The notes under the pieces were generated by a model that searched no databases, had not been told where the DNA came from, and worked only from the letters and a program-made list of their open reading frames with translations. This document shows positions 36,592-45,209 of a stretch of 64,000 nucleotides of DNA, piece by piece. Position 1 is the first letter of the stretch. Every line of letters begins with the position of its first letter. Position numbers and translations under genes: made by a program. The stretch is from Actinomycetota bacterium (GTDB lineage Bacteria > Actinomycetota > CADDZG01 > JAHWKV01), in NCBI GenBank assembly GCA_030447305.1, contig JAUJPC010000005.1:1-64000 (forward strand), read 5' to 3'.

Positions 36592-36633
36592 GTCGCACCG
36601 TGGCTTGATCACTTGGAATGAGGAGCAACCAGG

Positions 36634-37254
36634 ATGATCAGAGGAATTGTTTCCCTCATCGGAGTGCTTGCGCTGAGCCTCTGTGCCGCATGCTCGGGAG
36701 GGAATCCTTCTACGGAGTCCCGGGCCACTCAGTCCGCCACTTCGCCGGTAGCCTCACCGACGGCGGGGCCGGCCGGATCCCCCTCCCCTGCTTCGAATCC
36801 TCTTGTGCTTGCCGAGGGAAACACGGGATCGGGCATCGACTGGAGATTTGTCGTGCAGCCCGGGGACCCGGTTTGTGCGCAGCTACGGAGAACCAACGAC
36901 GCTGGCGACTTCCTTGTGTGCGACGAGGACTCGGAACAGGACTTCAACGGCGACGAGCGCCTGCGCTATGCCTTCGGAGGTCTGAATGAGGAGCAGGTGC
37001 CCAAGTTCGTGATCGGGATCACCGCTCCGGAGGTCGCCAAGGTGGTCATCGATGTCCCGTCGGGCCAGCCTCCGGAGGCCGAGACGGTGGCGTCGTCCCA
37101 GGCGCCGGGACGGCGATTCTTCGTGGTGCAGCTGGCCCCCGAGCCGGCCCAGGAGGTCCAGGCAGTCCGGGGTTTGAACAATGAAGGTAGGACGGTCGCC
37201 GGTTTCCGTTTGGGTCCTCCTGACGAAGAGCCGTCGCCGCATCGCACCGGCTGA
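36634..37254 (+). CDS. Secreted lipoprotein of unknown function
   Basis: A 206-residue lipoprotein: signal helix MIRGIVSLIGVLALSLCAAC with the lipidated Cys at position 20, a Ser/Pro/Thr linker of about 30 residues, then a small globular domain with two cysteines (VCAQLRR, LVCDED) that could pair. GAGGAGC precedes the ATG. It converges with the UbiA gene, five bases away. Unknown family. Confidence 0.75.
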   Translation: MIRGIVSLIGVLALSLCAACSGGNPSTESRATQSATSPVASPTAGPAGSPSPASNPLVLAEGNTGSGIDWRFVVQPGDPVCAQLRRTNDAGDFLVCDEDSEQDFNGDERLRYAFGGLNEEQVPKFVIGITAPEVAKVVIDVPSGQPPEAETVASSQAPGRRFFVVQLAPEPAQEVQAVRGLNNEGRTVAGFRLGPPDEEPSPHRTG

Positions 37255-37258
37255 GTCC

Positions 37259-38260
37259 TTATGTCTGCTGTTCCACAGCGGGTACCATCCGCAGGTCGCC
37301 CGCGGGCTTGCGCTCTTGGAGCACCGACCACGACACCCATGTGAACAGCCCCGTTAATGTTGCGGCGACCAGGGCGTGCTGTCCGGCGGAGTGACCCAGG
37401 TCGAGCATCGAGTAGTACGCCAGCAGGGCCACCGCCATGCCCCGACCGATCATCGCGACGGCGGCGATGATCGCCCACTCCTCGTAGCGGGACGATTCCC
37501 GAGCCAGCTCCCGTAGCCCGAACAGGGCACACCCAACAAACACGGCGAGCGACGGAATAAGCGCGGAATCCCATGGGATCAGCAGCAGCAATGAGGCACT
37601 GCCGGCGGTCCAGCAGATGGCGCTGACGGCGCAGGTCGTCCGCCTTCCGTGGCGCAGGAGGAAAGTCCTCTTGCCGAACTGAGCATCCCCCTGGACGTCC
37701 CGGAAGTCCTTGAGCAGGATTCGCCCGATAAAGCACATCCACAAGCCCGCCAGCAGGATCATCTGGTCCCGGCTCAGGGAAGGTTGGACGCTGAACACCC
37801 CCACCAGGAACGGGAAGGCGACATAGCAGGCCGGCAGCAGGAATGATGCCAGACCGCCTCGGGCGCTGACGCGCAACGGCGGAAGTGAATAAGCCGCGCT
37901 CAGGGCCAGGGCGGCGGCAACCACCGTGCCAACCCTCCAGTTGACGGCGAAGCCGGCGGCCAGCGAGACGAATCCAGCCGCCGCTCCGAGGAGCAGAACC
38001 TCCTGCCTGGTCGCTTCGCCGGACGCCAGAGGGCGGCGCCCGACCCCCGGGAAGTTCACCCGATCGATCAGCTCGTCCGCCAGGTCGTTGAGGGCTCCAG
38101 CACTGACAAACCAGGCGGCAACCACAATCAGAACGGTGGTCATAAGGGGGTGGAGCTCTTCGGCATGGCCGGCCTGTGCCAGACCTATGGCGGCGAACAT
38201 CATGAAGAGCACGAAGAGCGGGGGGCGAAGCATGGCGACTGCCAGGCGGGCGGCTCTCAC
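37259..38260 (-). CDS. UbiA family prenyltransferase
   Basis: A 333-residue membrane enzyme with eight or nine helices. The aspartate motif NDLADELIDRVNFPGVGRRP near residue 65 corresponds to NDxxDxxxD of UbiA proteins, and a second aspartate motif, KDFRDVQGD, is near residue 170. These bind prenyl diphosphate with magnesium. The family transfers prenyl groups to quinone, heme or sugar-phosphate acceptors; which one cannot be told. GTG 38260 is chosen because it overlaps the stop of a 40-residue upstream frame and precedes the first helix. Confidence 0.87.
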   Translation of the reverse strand: MRAARLAVAMLRPPLFVLFMMFAAIGLAQAGHAEELHPLMTTVLIVVAAWFVSAGALNDLADELIDRVNFPGVGRRPLASGEATRQEVLLLGAAAGFVSLAAGFAVNWRVGTVVAAALALSAAYSLPPLRVSARGGLASFLLPACYVAFPFLVGVFSVQPSLSRDQMILLAGLWMCFIGRILLKDFRDVQGDAQFGKRTFLLRHGRRTTCAVSAICWTAGSASLLLLIPWDSALIPSLAVFVGCALFGLRELARESSRYEEWAIIAAVAMIGRGMAVALLAYYSMLDLGHSAGQHALVAATLTGLFTWVSWSVLQERKPAGDLRMVPAVEQQT

Positions 38261-38379
38261 TTGTTGTTGGCCCAACTGGACAGGGCGATGTAGATGAAGA
38301 CCAGGAACCCAACCCCGGTCAGCCCGATAAGGCTGAAACAACCGCTGCAACGGTCGCAACGGTCCTCTGGGTGGTGCAC
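38257..38379 (-). CDS. Cysteine-motif membrane microprotein coupled to UbiA (40 aa)
   Basis: A 40-residue frame from GTG 38379 whose stop overlaps the UbiA start (GTGA). It holds RCDRCSGC, a CxxCxxC cluster suited to a metal, then one membrane helix (GVGFLVFIYIALSSW). A TAA lies directly before the GTG. In another frame the same bases end a hydrophobic peptide starting MSSLIIVLVVAG at 38453, so the true protein might be a two-helix product split by a frameshift near 38380. The coupling to UbiA supports translation of this frame. Confidence 0.45.
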   Translation of the reverse strand: MHHPEDRCDRCSGCFSLIGLTGVGFLVFIYIALSSWANNK

Positions 38380-38600
38380 TTATCGTAGCGGCTGCGAGCT
38401 ATCCAGGAACCGACGATGCCCGCTACGACCAGCACGATGATCAGCGACGACATCGCTAGCCGGTGAGCCGGTCGCCGAAACGTTCGTTCTGGTACACAGT
38501 CCGGCAAGGATAGGTTCTGTCTGAGAACTCCGTCATTAACTATTGGATCATGTCACTGGGATTGCGTTGTGCTGGTTCGTCCCCATCCTCGTGAACTACC

Positions 38601-39157
38601 TCATCCCTCGACAGGAAAGTTGAGTCCGTGCTCTTCACAAAGGCGCTCCATGCTGTCGTAATCGGCCTCAATGCCGTAGCGGGCATCGAGTGCTAAGGCC
38701 GCCTCACCAGTCATTGTCTCCGGATCCTCGGCCATTTCCTTGAACACATGCTCGAATCCTCCAGGGGAGATGATCTCAAGGATCCGGCACGGCCCGTCAC
38801 CGGCGTTCCAAAAGGTGTGCCACTGGTCACGGGGTTTGAAGACGAGATCCCCCTTCTCCGCATACACGACCTCATCTCCGAGCTGCGCTCCTATGCGCCC
38901 TTCAAGGACACGTAGCTGTACTCGTCCTCGTTAGTGTGACGGTGAAGTGGAGCAGCGAGCGTCCGCGGGGGGATCGGATGCTCCACAAGGCAGAACCCAC
39001 CACCGGATTCCTCACTCCAAACCATGAACCGAACCCCAAAGGAGCCAAAGTCGACAGCTTTCCCGTCGTTGGGTCCGAGGATGCGTGGGCCCTGAGAGGC
39101 CTCGAAGCGATGAGGGTTGGTAGTTGCCGCATCATCGGAAGGCGGTATTTGTTCCAT
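38601..39157 (-). pseudogene. Cupin-domain protein, frameshifted
   Basis: Two abutting frames make one cupin of about 185 residues. The first (to 38891) has LGPNDGKAVDFGSFGVRFMV and PLHRHTNEDEYSYV, cupin motif 1; the second resumes with LEGRIGAQLGDEVVYAEKGD and RDQWHTFWNAGD, cupin motif 2. Near 38910 one base is missing or two are extra, just after the motif 1 Glu. Everything else is intact, so this is a recent frameshift or a base-call error. Metal-binding His and Glu residues remain. Confidence 0.8.
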
Positions 39158-39317
39158 AGTTCTCTTCCGTCACCTTTCTAGGTTAGTGAACAACAAACCT
39201 TACAGGTGATGTTTGCAAGAGACTCAACGGGTCAGCACTAGTGTCGGTCGACCGAAGACACCAGAATCAGATTACAAGCGACGGATCCTGCGGCTGATAA
39301 GCAGGCTTGCCTTGGGG

Positions 39318-39485
39318 CTACGTCTCCTTCTCGCCCATCGCGTTCACACCGGCACCCCCGAAGTTCTTCAGGACCACGCCTTCGACCCGCGTCATGTCCT
39401 TCCCGCACCGGGGGCACGGCTCGGACTCACTAAAATCGTCCTCCATCATGTCCAGACCGCAGTCGTCGCATCTGAAGTTGGCCAT
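39318..39485 (-). CDS. Small zinc-ribbon protein (55 aa)
   Basis: A 55-residue protein with two CxxC pairs (FRCDDCG and EPCPRCG, 18 residues apart), the spacing of a rubredoxin-like zinc ribbon. The ATG at 39485, five bases after GAAGGAG, is preferred over the ATG directly before it. The rest is acidic. No other domain. Probably a metal-binding accessory protein; target unknown. Confidence 0.65.
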   Translation of the reverse strand: MANFRCDDCGLDMMEDDFSESEPCPRCGKDMTRVEGVVLKNFGGAGVNAMGEKET

Positions 39486-39579
39486 CATCTCTCCTTCGCC
39501 GGGACTATCGCTGTTCAGCGATTCTGTCACCTTCGTGGCAGCTGGCGGCAGGCCTTCATGGCCTCGGGGTTCATCTTCT

Positions 39580-40512
39580 TCAAGCCGCTTTGATGGCCGG
39601 CTGGACAGGCGGTTTCCTGGAGGACAGGGCGCCAATGTAGACACCGAGTATGACCAGCATGCCTCCGCCGACTATCTCCAAAGTGATCGGCTCATCGGCG
39701 AATAGCGACCCTGTTATCACCGCAATCACCGGCATAAGGGTCAGCGCATAAACCGAGGCAGAGGCAGTCCACCGTTTGATCACGAAGACAAACAGTCCGA
39801 AGAGTCCCACCGATCCGACAATGACCAGCCATGCCAGCACCAGCCAGGTGGATCTGGCTTGGGGCAGCAGCCAAGGCTCTCCGAAGCCCACGGAGGTTGC
39901 GAAGAGGAGCATCGAGGCGACCGCCATCCCGATCCCATTTGTGGTTACCGGATGTGCCCGCGGAAAGCCTTTCACGACGACGCTGGACTCCGCCGCAGAA
40001 CACGCCGCCACGAATGCAGCAAACATGTAGAGGCCGGGTGCCTGATCCCCCAGTGACCGTAGCGACAGCGTCGCGATCCCGGCCAGCGCAAGCATGCCCC
40101 CAAGCACTCCCCGCCAGGTGAATTGTTCCTGGCCATTGAGCACGGCCAGTATCAAGGTCAGCAGGGGGACCAGTGCCATGATTACCGAGGTCGTCCCCAC
40201 TTGAAGCCTCGTCAGGGCGAAGTACAGCAACGCATACCCAAGCCCAAAGTTGAGCAGTCCGTAGACCATCGACCCAATGAGCGCTCGGCCCCGCGGCATG
40301 GGCATTTTCTTCACCAGCGCAATCCCGAAGAACACCAGCGCAGCTGCGGAGAATCGGACGGCTGCGCCGTAGAGGGGAGGAAGCTCCGAGTTGCTCAGTT
40401 TCACGAGCATGAAGTTCAGCCCCCCGATCAGCACCGTCGCAGAAAATGCGAGCAATGTGGTGCGGTCCGGGCGACGCCCATCGATGATCCCGCTCGACGG
40501 CCGTGAACTCAT
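39580..40512 (-). CDS. EamA/DMT-family transporter
   Basis: A 310-residue membrane protein of ten helices made of two EamA repeats: GGLNFMLVKLSNSELPPLYGAAVRF is cut here to its key part (NFMLVKLSNSELPPLY), and the second half repeats with LFGLFVFVIKRWTASASVYA and GSLFADEPITLEIVGG. It likely exports metabolites or drugs. ATG 40512 fits the first helix; a 19-residue longer start is possible. A decayed copy of its 3' end lies at 45090-45185. Confidence 0.87.
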   Translation of the reverse strand: MSSRPSSGIIDGRRPDRTTLLAFSATVLIGGLNFMLVKLSNSELPPLYGAAVRFSAAALVFFGIALVKKMPMPRGRALIGSMVYGLLNFGLGYALLYFALTRLQVGTTSVIMALVPLLTLILAVLNGQEQFTWRGVLGGMLALAGIATLSLRSLGDQAPGLYMFAAFVAACSAAESSVVVKGFPRAHPVTTNGIGMAVASMLLFATSVGFGEPWLLPQARSTWLVLAWLVIVGSVGLFGLFVFVIKRWTASASVYALTLMPVIAVITGSLFADEPITLEIVGGGMLVILGVYIGALSSRKPPVQPAIKAA

Positions 40513-40640
40513 GGAGGGAGATTCTTGCAGAAAACCTATAGCGGAGGCCCGGTCCGACCATGCAGACAATTCGGTTCTGCAGTCTGCAGCCCACCAGATC
40601 GATTTGGCGCGCAGTGAACGTCAAGCCTTAGCGGTGTCTG

Positions 40641-42965
40641 CTAATCGAGCGCCTTGCTTATTGCGGCTGCCGGGCTGAGTCCTCGGCCCCTGGAGAAGGC
40701 GACTTCCCAGGCCGCATCTCCCGCCTTCCGCGCTTCGGTAAGAAAGCGACCGGGGATGGCGTCGTCGAATGGCGCCGGTCGCGCCGCTATTGTGTCGCGC
40801 ACTGCAGCGGCGGCGCCGCTGAGCTCTGCCGCGCACTCTCGGTCTCCGGCGGCAGCCTTGATTGCTCCCATGGTGACGAGCGCCTCCGCTGTGCCTTGTC
40901 GCTCGGAGGCGGTCGCGAATGCCGACAGCGCGGTTCGTGCGAGTTCCTCCGCCTCGGCGTTGTTTCGACGGGCAAGCGCTACGTGGGAAAGGAGCACCCT
41001 GGCTCTCGCGGCAAAGGTTTCGTCGCCAAGCTGAGAATAGATCCTCAGGCCCTCTTGCAACACGGTTTCTGCATTTTCCAGACGAGCCGAATGGAGCATA
41101 GCGACGCCGAGATTCAGGTATGACGTCGCCAGCTGCCAGGTTTGTCCCAGATTACGGCAGAGATCGAGTGCCTTCTGCAACGGTCCAACCCCGCCCGCGT
41201 ACCGTCCCTCCACCAACGCCACAAGGCCGACCATTGTGTGTGCGTTGCGAAGATCCATCGGTTCTCCGCTCTGCATCGCAAATGCCAGGCTGCTCGATGC
41301 AAGCTCGGACATTCGCTTGTAGTCCCCTTGGGGGAAGGCCAGCGCGGCTGTGCCCCAATATGCCTTCGCTCTAAGGGAAACCGGACAGTCGCCCGGAAGA
41401 GAGATTGCCGACTCGCACCAGCGCCTGCCCTCGGTGAGCTGTCCGGTGTGGCGCCAGTACCGCCAAAGCGCTACGACGAATTTGAGCGCCGGCTCAGTCT
41501 CGCGGCGTTCGATGAGCCATCCAAGGGCTTTGCGCAGATTGTTATGTTCGGCATCCAGCATGGTAATCGAGTGCGTTTGATCACTGGTGACCAGACGATC
41601 CTCCGCACGCTCGGCAAGGTCGAGGTAGTAGCGGGCATGGCGGCCGGCGAGCTCGTGCCTTTCGCCTGCGCTGGCTAAGCGGTCTTCTCCGTACTCACGA
41701 ACTACATCGAGCATGTCGTATCGGGCAGCCGGCCCATCGCCCGACCAGTGGATCAAGCTCTTGTCGAGCAGGCCGCTCAGCGTGTCCAGCGCTGCGTCCT
41801 CGAGCTGGCATACCGGCTCGACTGCTTCGAGGTCCCAGCCGCCCGCAAATACCGACAGTCGACGAAACAGGACTTGTTCTTTCCGATCCAGCAGGTCGTG
41901 ACTCCAGGCGAGTGTGTCGCGCATGGTGCGCTGGCGCGGCGGAAAGTCAACCCCGCCCCGGACCAGCAGCTCGAGCCGGTGCTCCAGCTGGTCGCGCAAA
42001 AGCTCCAACGGCAAATGCCTGACTCGGGAGGCCGCAAGCTCTATGGCTAACGGCAGACCCTCGAGCCGACGGCAAATTTCAACGATCAAACGGCTCGAGT
42101 CAGGGTCAAGCTTCAATCGGGGCTTCACGGCCAGAGCTCTTTGAAGGAAAAGCGATGTTGCCGCCCAGTCGCTCAATGGCCTCTCCGAGTCGTTCGCCCG
42201 AGCGGGAGGCAGCTCGAGGGGCAGAATGTGAAACTCGTGCTCGGCCCGAAGTCGCAGGGCGGTGCGGCTCGTGACGAGGAAGGAGGTTTCGGGGCACTTG
42301 AGTAGCAATGAATGGACGACCGCCGCCGCGCCCAGGACATGCTCGAAGGTGTCGAGAATGATCAGATACCGCCCCTCCGCTAATCGCCTGGTAATCGAGG
42401 TTTCCAGGTCTCCACCGGCCTCGACGACGCCGAGCGCTCGAGCCATGGCGATCGGCACCAGGGAGGCACTGTTGAGTTCTCCGAGAGAGACAAAGAAGAC
42501 GCCATCCGGAAAATGGGATAGAGACAAGCGGGCAGCTTCCAGAGCCACCCGAGTCTTCCCGACGCCTCCCGGTCCCGTGAGGGTGACCAGTCTGTGATCG
42601 TTTCCAACAACCGCGTCGGTGATCACTTGCGTCTCATGGGACCGCCCGATGAGTGGGGTCGGAGGGGTTGGCAGACCATGTCGCGACGCAGGCTCTGCGA
42701 ATTCGCCCTGACTTCGAAACGAGGACAGAAAGACCCGCCGTTCCGCCTCCCCGAGACCGAGCGCTGATGCCAGGCAACGTGCCGTCGTCGGGTAGACCTT
42801 CGATCGGAGGCCTCTCTCCACGTCGCTGATCGTTCGGGCGCTGATCCCGGAACGCTCAGCGAGTCCCTCCTGCGTCAGCCCAGCACTGAGCCGGCTACTT
42901 CTCAGCGTATGAGCCAAGGTCTGTTCTGGCAGGTTTATCACCGCAAGTGAATGGTATCGCCGCAA
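40641..42965 (-). CDS. XRE-HTH, NB-ARC-type ATPase and TPR regulator
   Basis: A 774-residue STAND-type protein. Residues 18-72 form an XRE helix-turn-helix (LSAGLTQEGLAERSGISART), then an ATPase with Walker A GPGGVGKTR at 131-139, Walker B YLIILDTFE, sensor LVTSRTALRL and GLPLAIELAASR. The C-terminal 350 residues are TPR-like helices. Such proteins bind DNA and switch on an unknown ligand. The start may be GTG 42941 rather than 42965. A near-direct repeat covers this start area, and a SnoaL-like gene diverges from it, a possible target. Confidence 0.88.
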   Translation of the reverse strand: MRRYHSLAVINLPEQTLAHTLRSSRLSAGLTQEGLAERSGISARTISDVERGLRSKVYPTTARCLASALGLGEAERRVFLSSFRSQGEFAEPASRHGLPTPPTPLIGRSHETQVITDAVVGNDHRLVTLTGPGGVGKTRVALEAARLSLSHFPDGVFFVSLGELNSASLVPIAMARALGVVEAGGDLETSITRRLAEGRYLIILDTFEHVLGAAAVVHSLLLKCPETSFLVTSRTALRLRAEHEFHILPLELPPARANDSERPLSDWAATSLFLQRALAVKPRLKLDPDSSRLIVEICRRLEGLPLAIELAASRVRHLPLELLRDQLEHRLELLVRGGVDFPPRQRTMRDTLAWSHDLLDRKEQVLFRRLSVFAGGWDLEAVEPVCQLEDAALDTLSGLLDKSLIHWSGDGPAARYDMLDVVREYGEDRLASAGERHELAGRHARYYLDLAERAEDRLVTSDQTHSITMLDAEHNNLRKALGWLIERRETEPALKFVVALWRYWRHTGQLTEGRRWCESAISLPGDCPVSLRAKAYWGTAALAFPQGDYKRMSELASSSLAFAMQSGEPMDLRNAHTMVGLVALVEGRYAGGVGPLQKALDLCRNLGQTWQLATSYLNLGVAMLHSARLENAETVLQEGLRIYSQLGDETFAARARVLLSHVALARRNNAEAEELARTALSAFATASERQGTAEALVTMGAIKAAAGDRECAAELSGAAAAVRDTIAARPAPFDDAIPGRFLTEARKAGDAAWEVAFSRGRGLSPAAAISKALD

Positions 42966-42967
42966 GT
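42936..42967. promoter_or_regulatory. Direct repeat upstream of the HTH regulator, candidate operator
   Basis: The 13-base unit TATCACCGCAAGT (42936) recurs as TATCGCCGCAAGT (42955), 19 bases apart, on the boundary between the divergent HTH-ATPase and SnoaL-like genes. If the regulator starts at GTG 42941 both copies lie at or before the start; if at 42965 they are coding. Confidence 0.35.
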
Positions 42968-43078
42968 CGGTGACAACCCGGTGAGTTCGTTTCCTGGTTA
43001 GCCCGGGGACTGGAGTTCATGATCGAGGTGTCGGGAACGGGTCTCAGGAACAGGCCGGTAGGGTCGGGAGGTAACGAA

Positions 43079-43510
43079 ATGTCAACGCAAGAAAACAAGG
43101 ACATCATCAAGATGCTGTACGAGGAGGTCGTGAACAACGGCCGCCTAGAGCTACTCGATGAGATCACATGCACAGATCATGTGGAGCATCACCCACTGCC
43201 CGGACAGGGCCAGGGTATCGAGGGTTTCCGCCAGCGGGTGAGTCTGATCCGGGCCGCCCTCAGCCCCCACTTCACACTGCAGCACGTCATCGCAGAGGAC
43301 GACAAAGTGGCAGTCATGTGGCGGAATCAAGGGACGCAGGTTGCCGACTGGTTCGGCGTTCCGGCGACCGGCAAAGACTTCGACGTCGAAGGCGTGGACG
43401 TTCACCTGTTCCGGGACGGCCGGCTTGCAGAGCACTGGCACGTCGTAGACGTCTTCACAATGATGATCCAGCTTGGCGGCATTCCTGCTCCCGCCGGGGC
43501 GCCCTCCTGA
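43079..43510 (+). CDS. SnoaL-like / NTF2-fold ester cyclase family protein
   Basis: A 143-residue single-domain protein with the SnoaL-type cone fold: MLYEEVVNNGRLELLDEI, DHVEHHPLPGQGQG (active-site type His pair), and the C-terminal strand pair DVHLFRDGRLAEHWHVVD, as in the polyketide cyclase-like SnoaL family. ATG 43079 follows GGGAGGTAACGA. It is divergent from the HTH-ATPase regulator and 42 bases before the NmrA-like gene, with which it may form a unit. Confidence 0.88.
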   Translation: MSTQENKDIIKMLYEEVVNNGRLELLDEITCTDHVEHHPLPGQGQGIEGFRQRVSLIRAALSPHFTLQHVIAEDDKVAVMWRNQGTQVADWFGVPATGKDFDVEGVDVHLFRDGRLAEHWHVVDVFTMMIQLGGIPAPAGAPS

Positions 43511-43552
43511 GGTAGCGGCACGTCCATCTGACCATTAGGAAAGGAGCAGTCA

Positions 43553-44420
43553 TTGATTCTCGTCGTTGGCGCCACCGGGATGTTGGGAGGAGCCATCGTC
43601 CGCCGTCTTGTCGGCCGTGGCGAGCAGGTACGGGCTCTGGTCAGGGATGCCTACGGAAAAGCGGCCCTGGGCCAGGCGGGTGCCGAACCGGTATGGGGAG
43701 ATCTAAAGGAAGCGGCGTCACTGGTGGCCGCCTGCAAGGGTGTCTCCACGGTTGTTACTACCGCCAACTCAGCCGGCAGGGGTGGCGACGACAACGTTGA
43801 AACCGTGGACCTTAACGGCAACCGCTATCTCATCGAGGCGGCCACGGAAGCGGGGGTCGAGCATTTCATCTTCATTTCGGCGCAGGGGGAGCATCCGACC
43901 AGTCCGGTGCCCTTCCTGCAAGCCAAGGGACTGGCGTCCAAACTCCTCAGGGAGTCGGGCATGGGATATACGGTTCTGCTGCCCGACATCTACATGGATG
44001 TGTGGACTTCCGCTGGTCGTGATGAGTGCGGCCGATTCGGGAAGACCGGTGATGATCGTCAAAGAAGGCACTCGCCGGCATTACTGCGTAGCGGTCGAGG
44101 ACGTGGCCGGCGTCGCCGTCGGATGTGTGGACAACCATGTTTCGGTGAATCGCGATTTCTTGATCGGGGGCCCAGACGCACTATCGTGGCGGGAGATCAT
44201 CTCTGCCTTCGAGCGGGTGAACGACGTGAAGCTGGAGGTCAAAAGCCTGGAGCCCAGCACCACGATGCCGGGATTCCCGGAAGCCGTAGCAGGCTTGATG
44301 GCCGCCTTGGAAACCTACGATTCACCGAAGCCAGTCTCCGCCGCCGAAGCTCAGAGCCTCTTCGGAGTTCAACTTACGACCCTCGAAGGATTCTTACGTC
44401 AAAAAACGAAGGCCGGTTAG
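43553..44420 (+). pseudogene. NmrA-like NAD(P)-binding protein, frameshifted
   Basis: About 289 residues of an NmrA/atypical short-chain dehydrogenase protein. The N-terminal part starts ILVVGATGMLGGAIVRRL with the Rossmann GxxGxxG, followed by EHFIFISAQG. Near 44006 (GTGTGG-A-CTTCCG) one extra base shifts the frame; the rest continues in the next frame as LPLVVMSAADSGRPVMIV to LTTLEGFLRQK and stop 44420. The start is TTG 43553 (AAAGGAG nearby). A second copy of only its 3' end lies at 51814-52081. Confidence 0.85.
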
Positions 44421-44459
44421 GGAGGCGGCGCAGGCGGAGGTGGTACTCGGCCGGAGGCC

Positions 44460-44768
44460 TCAGCAGGAGGTAGCTATCCTCAGCGCCCGGCAAACTTCAA
44501 ACATCCGGGCGGTGCCGAGCTGGCAGATAAGCTCGGTGAAGTAAGCCTTCGGAATCGTGGCGATTTGGTCAAGGGCAACAGCCGAAGCCTGAGGCATTCC
44601 GTCGCTCTCGTCCAGGAAGACCTCACTTGGGATGCCTCGAATCGTACGCGTGGCGGGAACGCAGATCAGGTATTTCAGCACGGATATAGCCTCAGGACGA
44701 GTGATGATGAGATAAGGGCGCCTGCCGCCTTCCGGTGATTCCGCCCACCAAACCTCTCCCCGGTTCAC
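44460..44768 (-). CDS. MazF/PemK-type toxin
   Basis: A 102-residue protein starting MNRGEVWWAESPEGGRRPYLI, the characteristic MazF/PemK opening, with the next strand LICVPATRTIRG and later ALDQIATIPKAYF. MazF toxins cut RNA in a sequence-dependent way. Its ATG overlaps the antitoxin stop (four bases), the usual order antitoxin-toxin. Confidence 0.88.
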   Translation of the reverse strand: MNRGEVWWAESPEGGRRPYLIITRPEAISVLKYLICVPATRTIRGIPSEVFLDESDGMPQASAVALDQIATIPKAYFTELICQLGTARMFEVCRALRIATSC

Positions 44769-45010
44769 CAGGGTTCTTGGGCAATGGAAGCCCTGGCCGC
44801 TGCTTCGATCCAGGGGTCGTCTTGCTGGGGAACTCGTGTGTAGCCTTCGACGATCCTTCGGTCAATCTCTGCCTCGAAACTGTTGCTTAGATATCGCTCA
44901 ATAGCCTCCCGGATCAGGGCCGAACGGGACCGCTGCTGCCTTGAGGCTTCCTCGTCCAACAGAGCAAGGAGCTTGTCGTTGAGCTGGACAAGCGTCTGAG
45001 TGCGCGCCAT
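44765..45010 (-). CDS. Ribbon-helix-helix antitoxin (MazE-like partner)
   Basis: An 81-residue protein with an N-terminal ribbon-helix-helix: MARTQTLVQLNDKLLALLDE then SRSALIREAIERYL. The C-terminal half (DPWIEAAARASIAQEPW) is acidic and likely wraps the toxin. ATG 45010 begins the conserved strand; an ATG at 45025 lies inside the operator palindrome. It forms an operon with the MazF gene. Confidence 0.85.
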   Translation of the reverse strand: MARTQTLVQLNDKLLALLDEEASRQQRSRSALIREAIERYLSNSFEAEIDRRIVEGYTRVPQQDDPWIEAAARASIAQEPW

Positions 45011-45032
45011 GCCATATGGTACCATATGGCAT
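45009..45032. promoter_or_regulatory. 24-bp perfect palindrome, operator of the MazEF-like operon
   Basis: Twelve bases ATGCCATATGGT followed by their exact reverse complement, overlapping the antitoxin start codon. Ribbon-helix-helix antitoxins repress their own promoters from such palindromes. There is no room for a usual ribosome site upstream of ATG 45010 outside the palindrome. Confidence 0.8.
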
Positions 45033-45089
45033 CATTAAACGGAAGGCATGGGGTAGTTGCCAGCCAACGTTACCGCACCTTGCTGTCTT

Positions 45090-45185
45090 AAGCCGCTTGA
45101 TTGCCGGCGGGACAGGCGCTTCTTTGAGTACAGGGCTCCAATGAGAGCTGAACATGCCAGGAGACCTCCGGCGGCTCATCGGTTT
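45090..45185 (-). pseudogene. Decayed 3' end of an EamA transporter gene
   Basis: About 95 bases align with the 3' end of the EamA gene at 39585-39695: both contain AAGCCGCTT, GGACAGGCG, ACAGGGC(T/G)CCAATG and GGCTCATCGG in the same order, with substitutions and gaps. No frame survives. It lies between the two toxin-antitoxin operons. Confidence 0.6.
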
Positions 45186-45209
45186 GGGAGGGGTGCGTGA
45201 CCCCGAATT

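Noticed and set aside
38891-39157. Cupin break as a selenocysteine codon
   Set aside because: The first frame ends in TAG and the homologous sequence resumes in another frame, so it is a frameshift, not UGA recoding.
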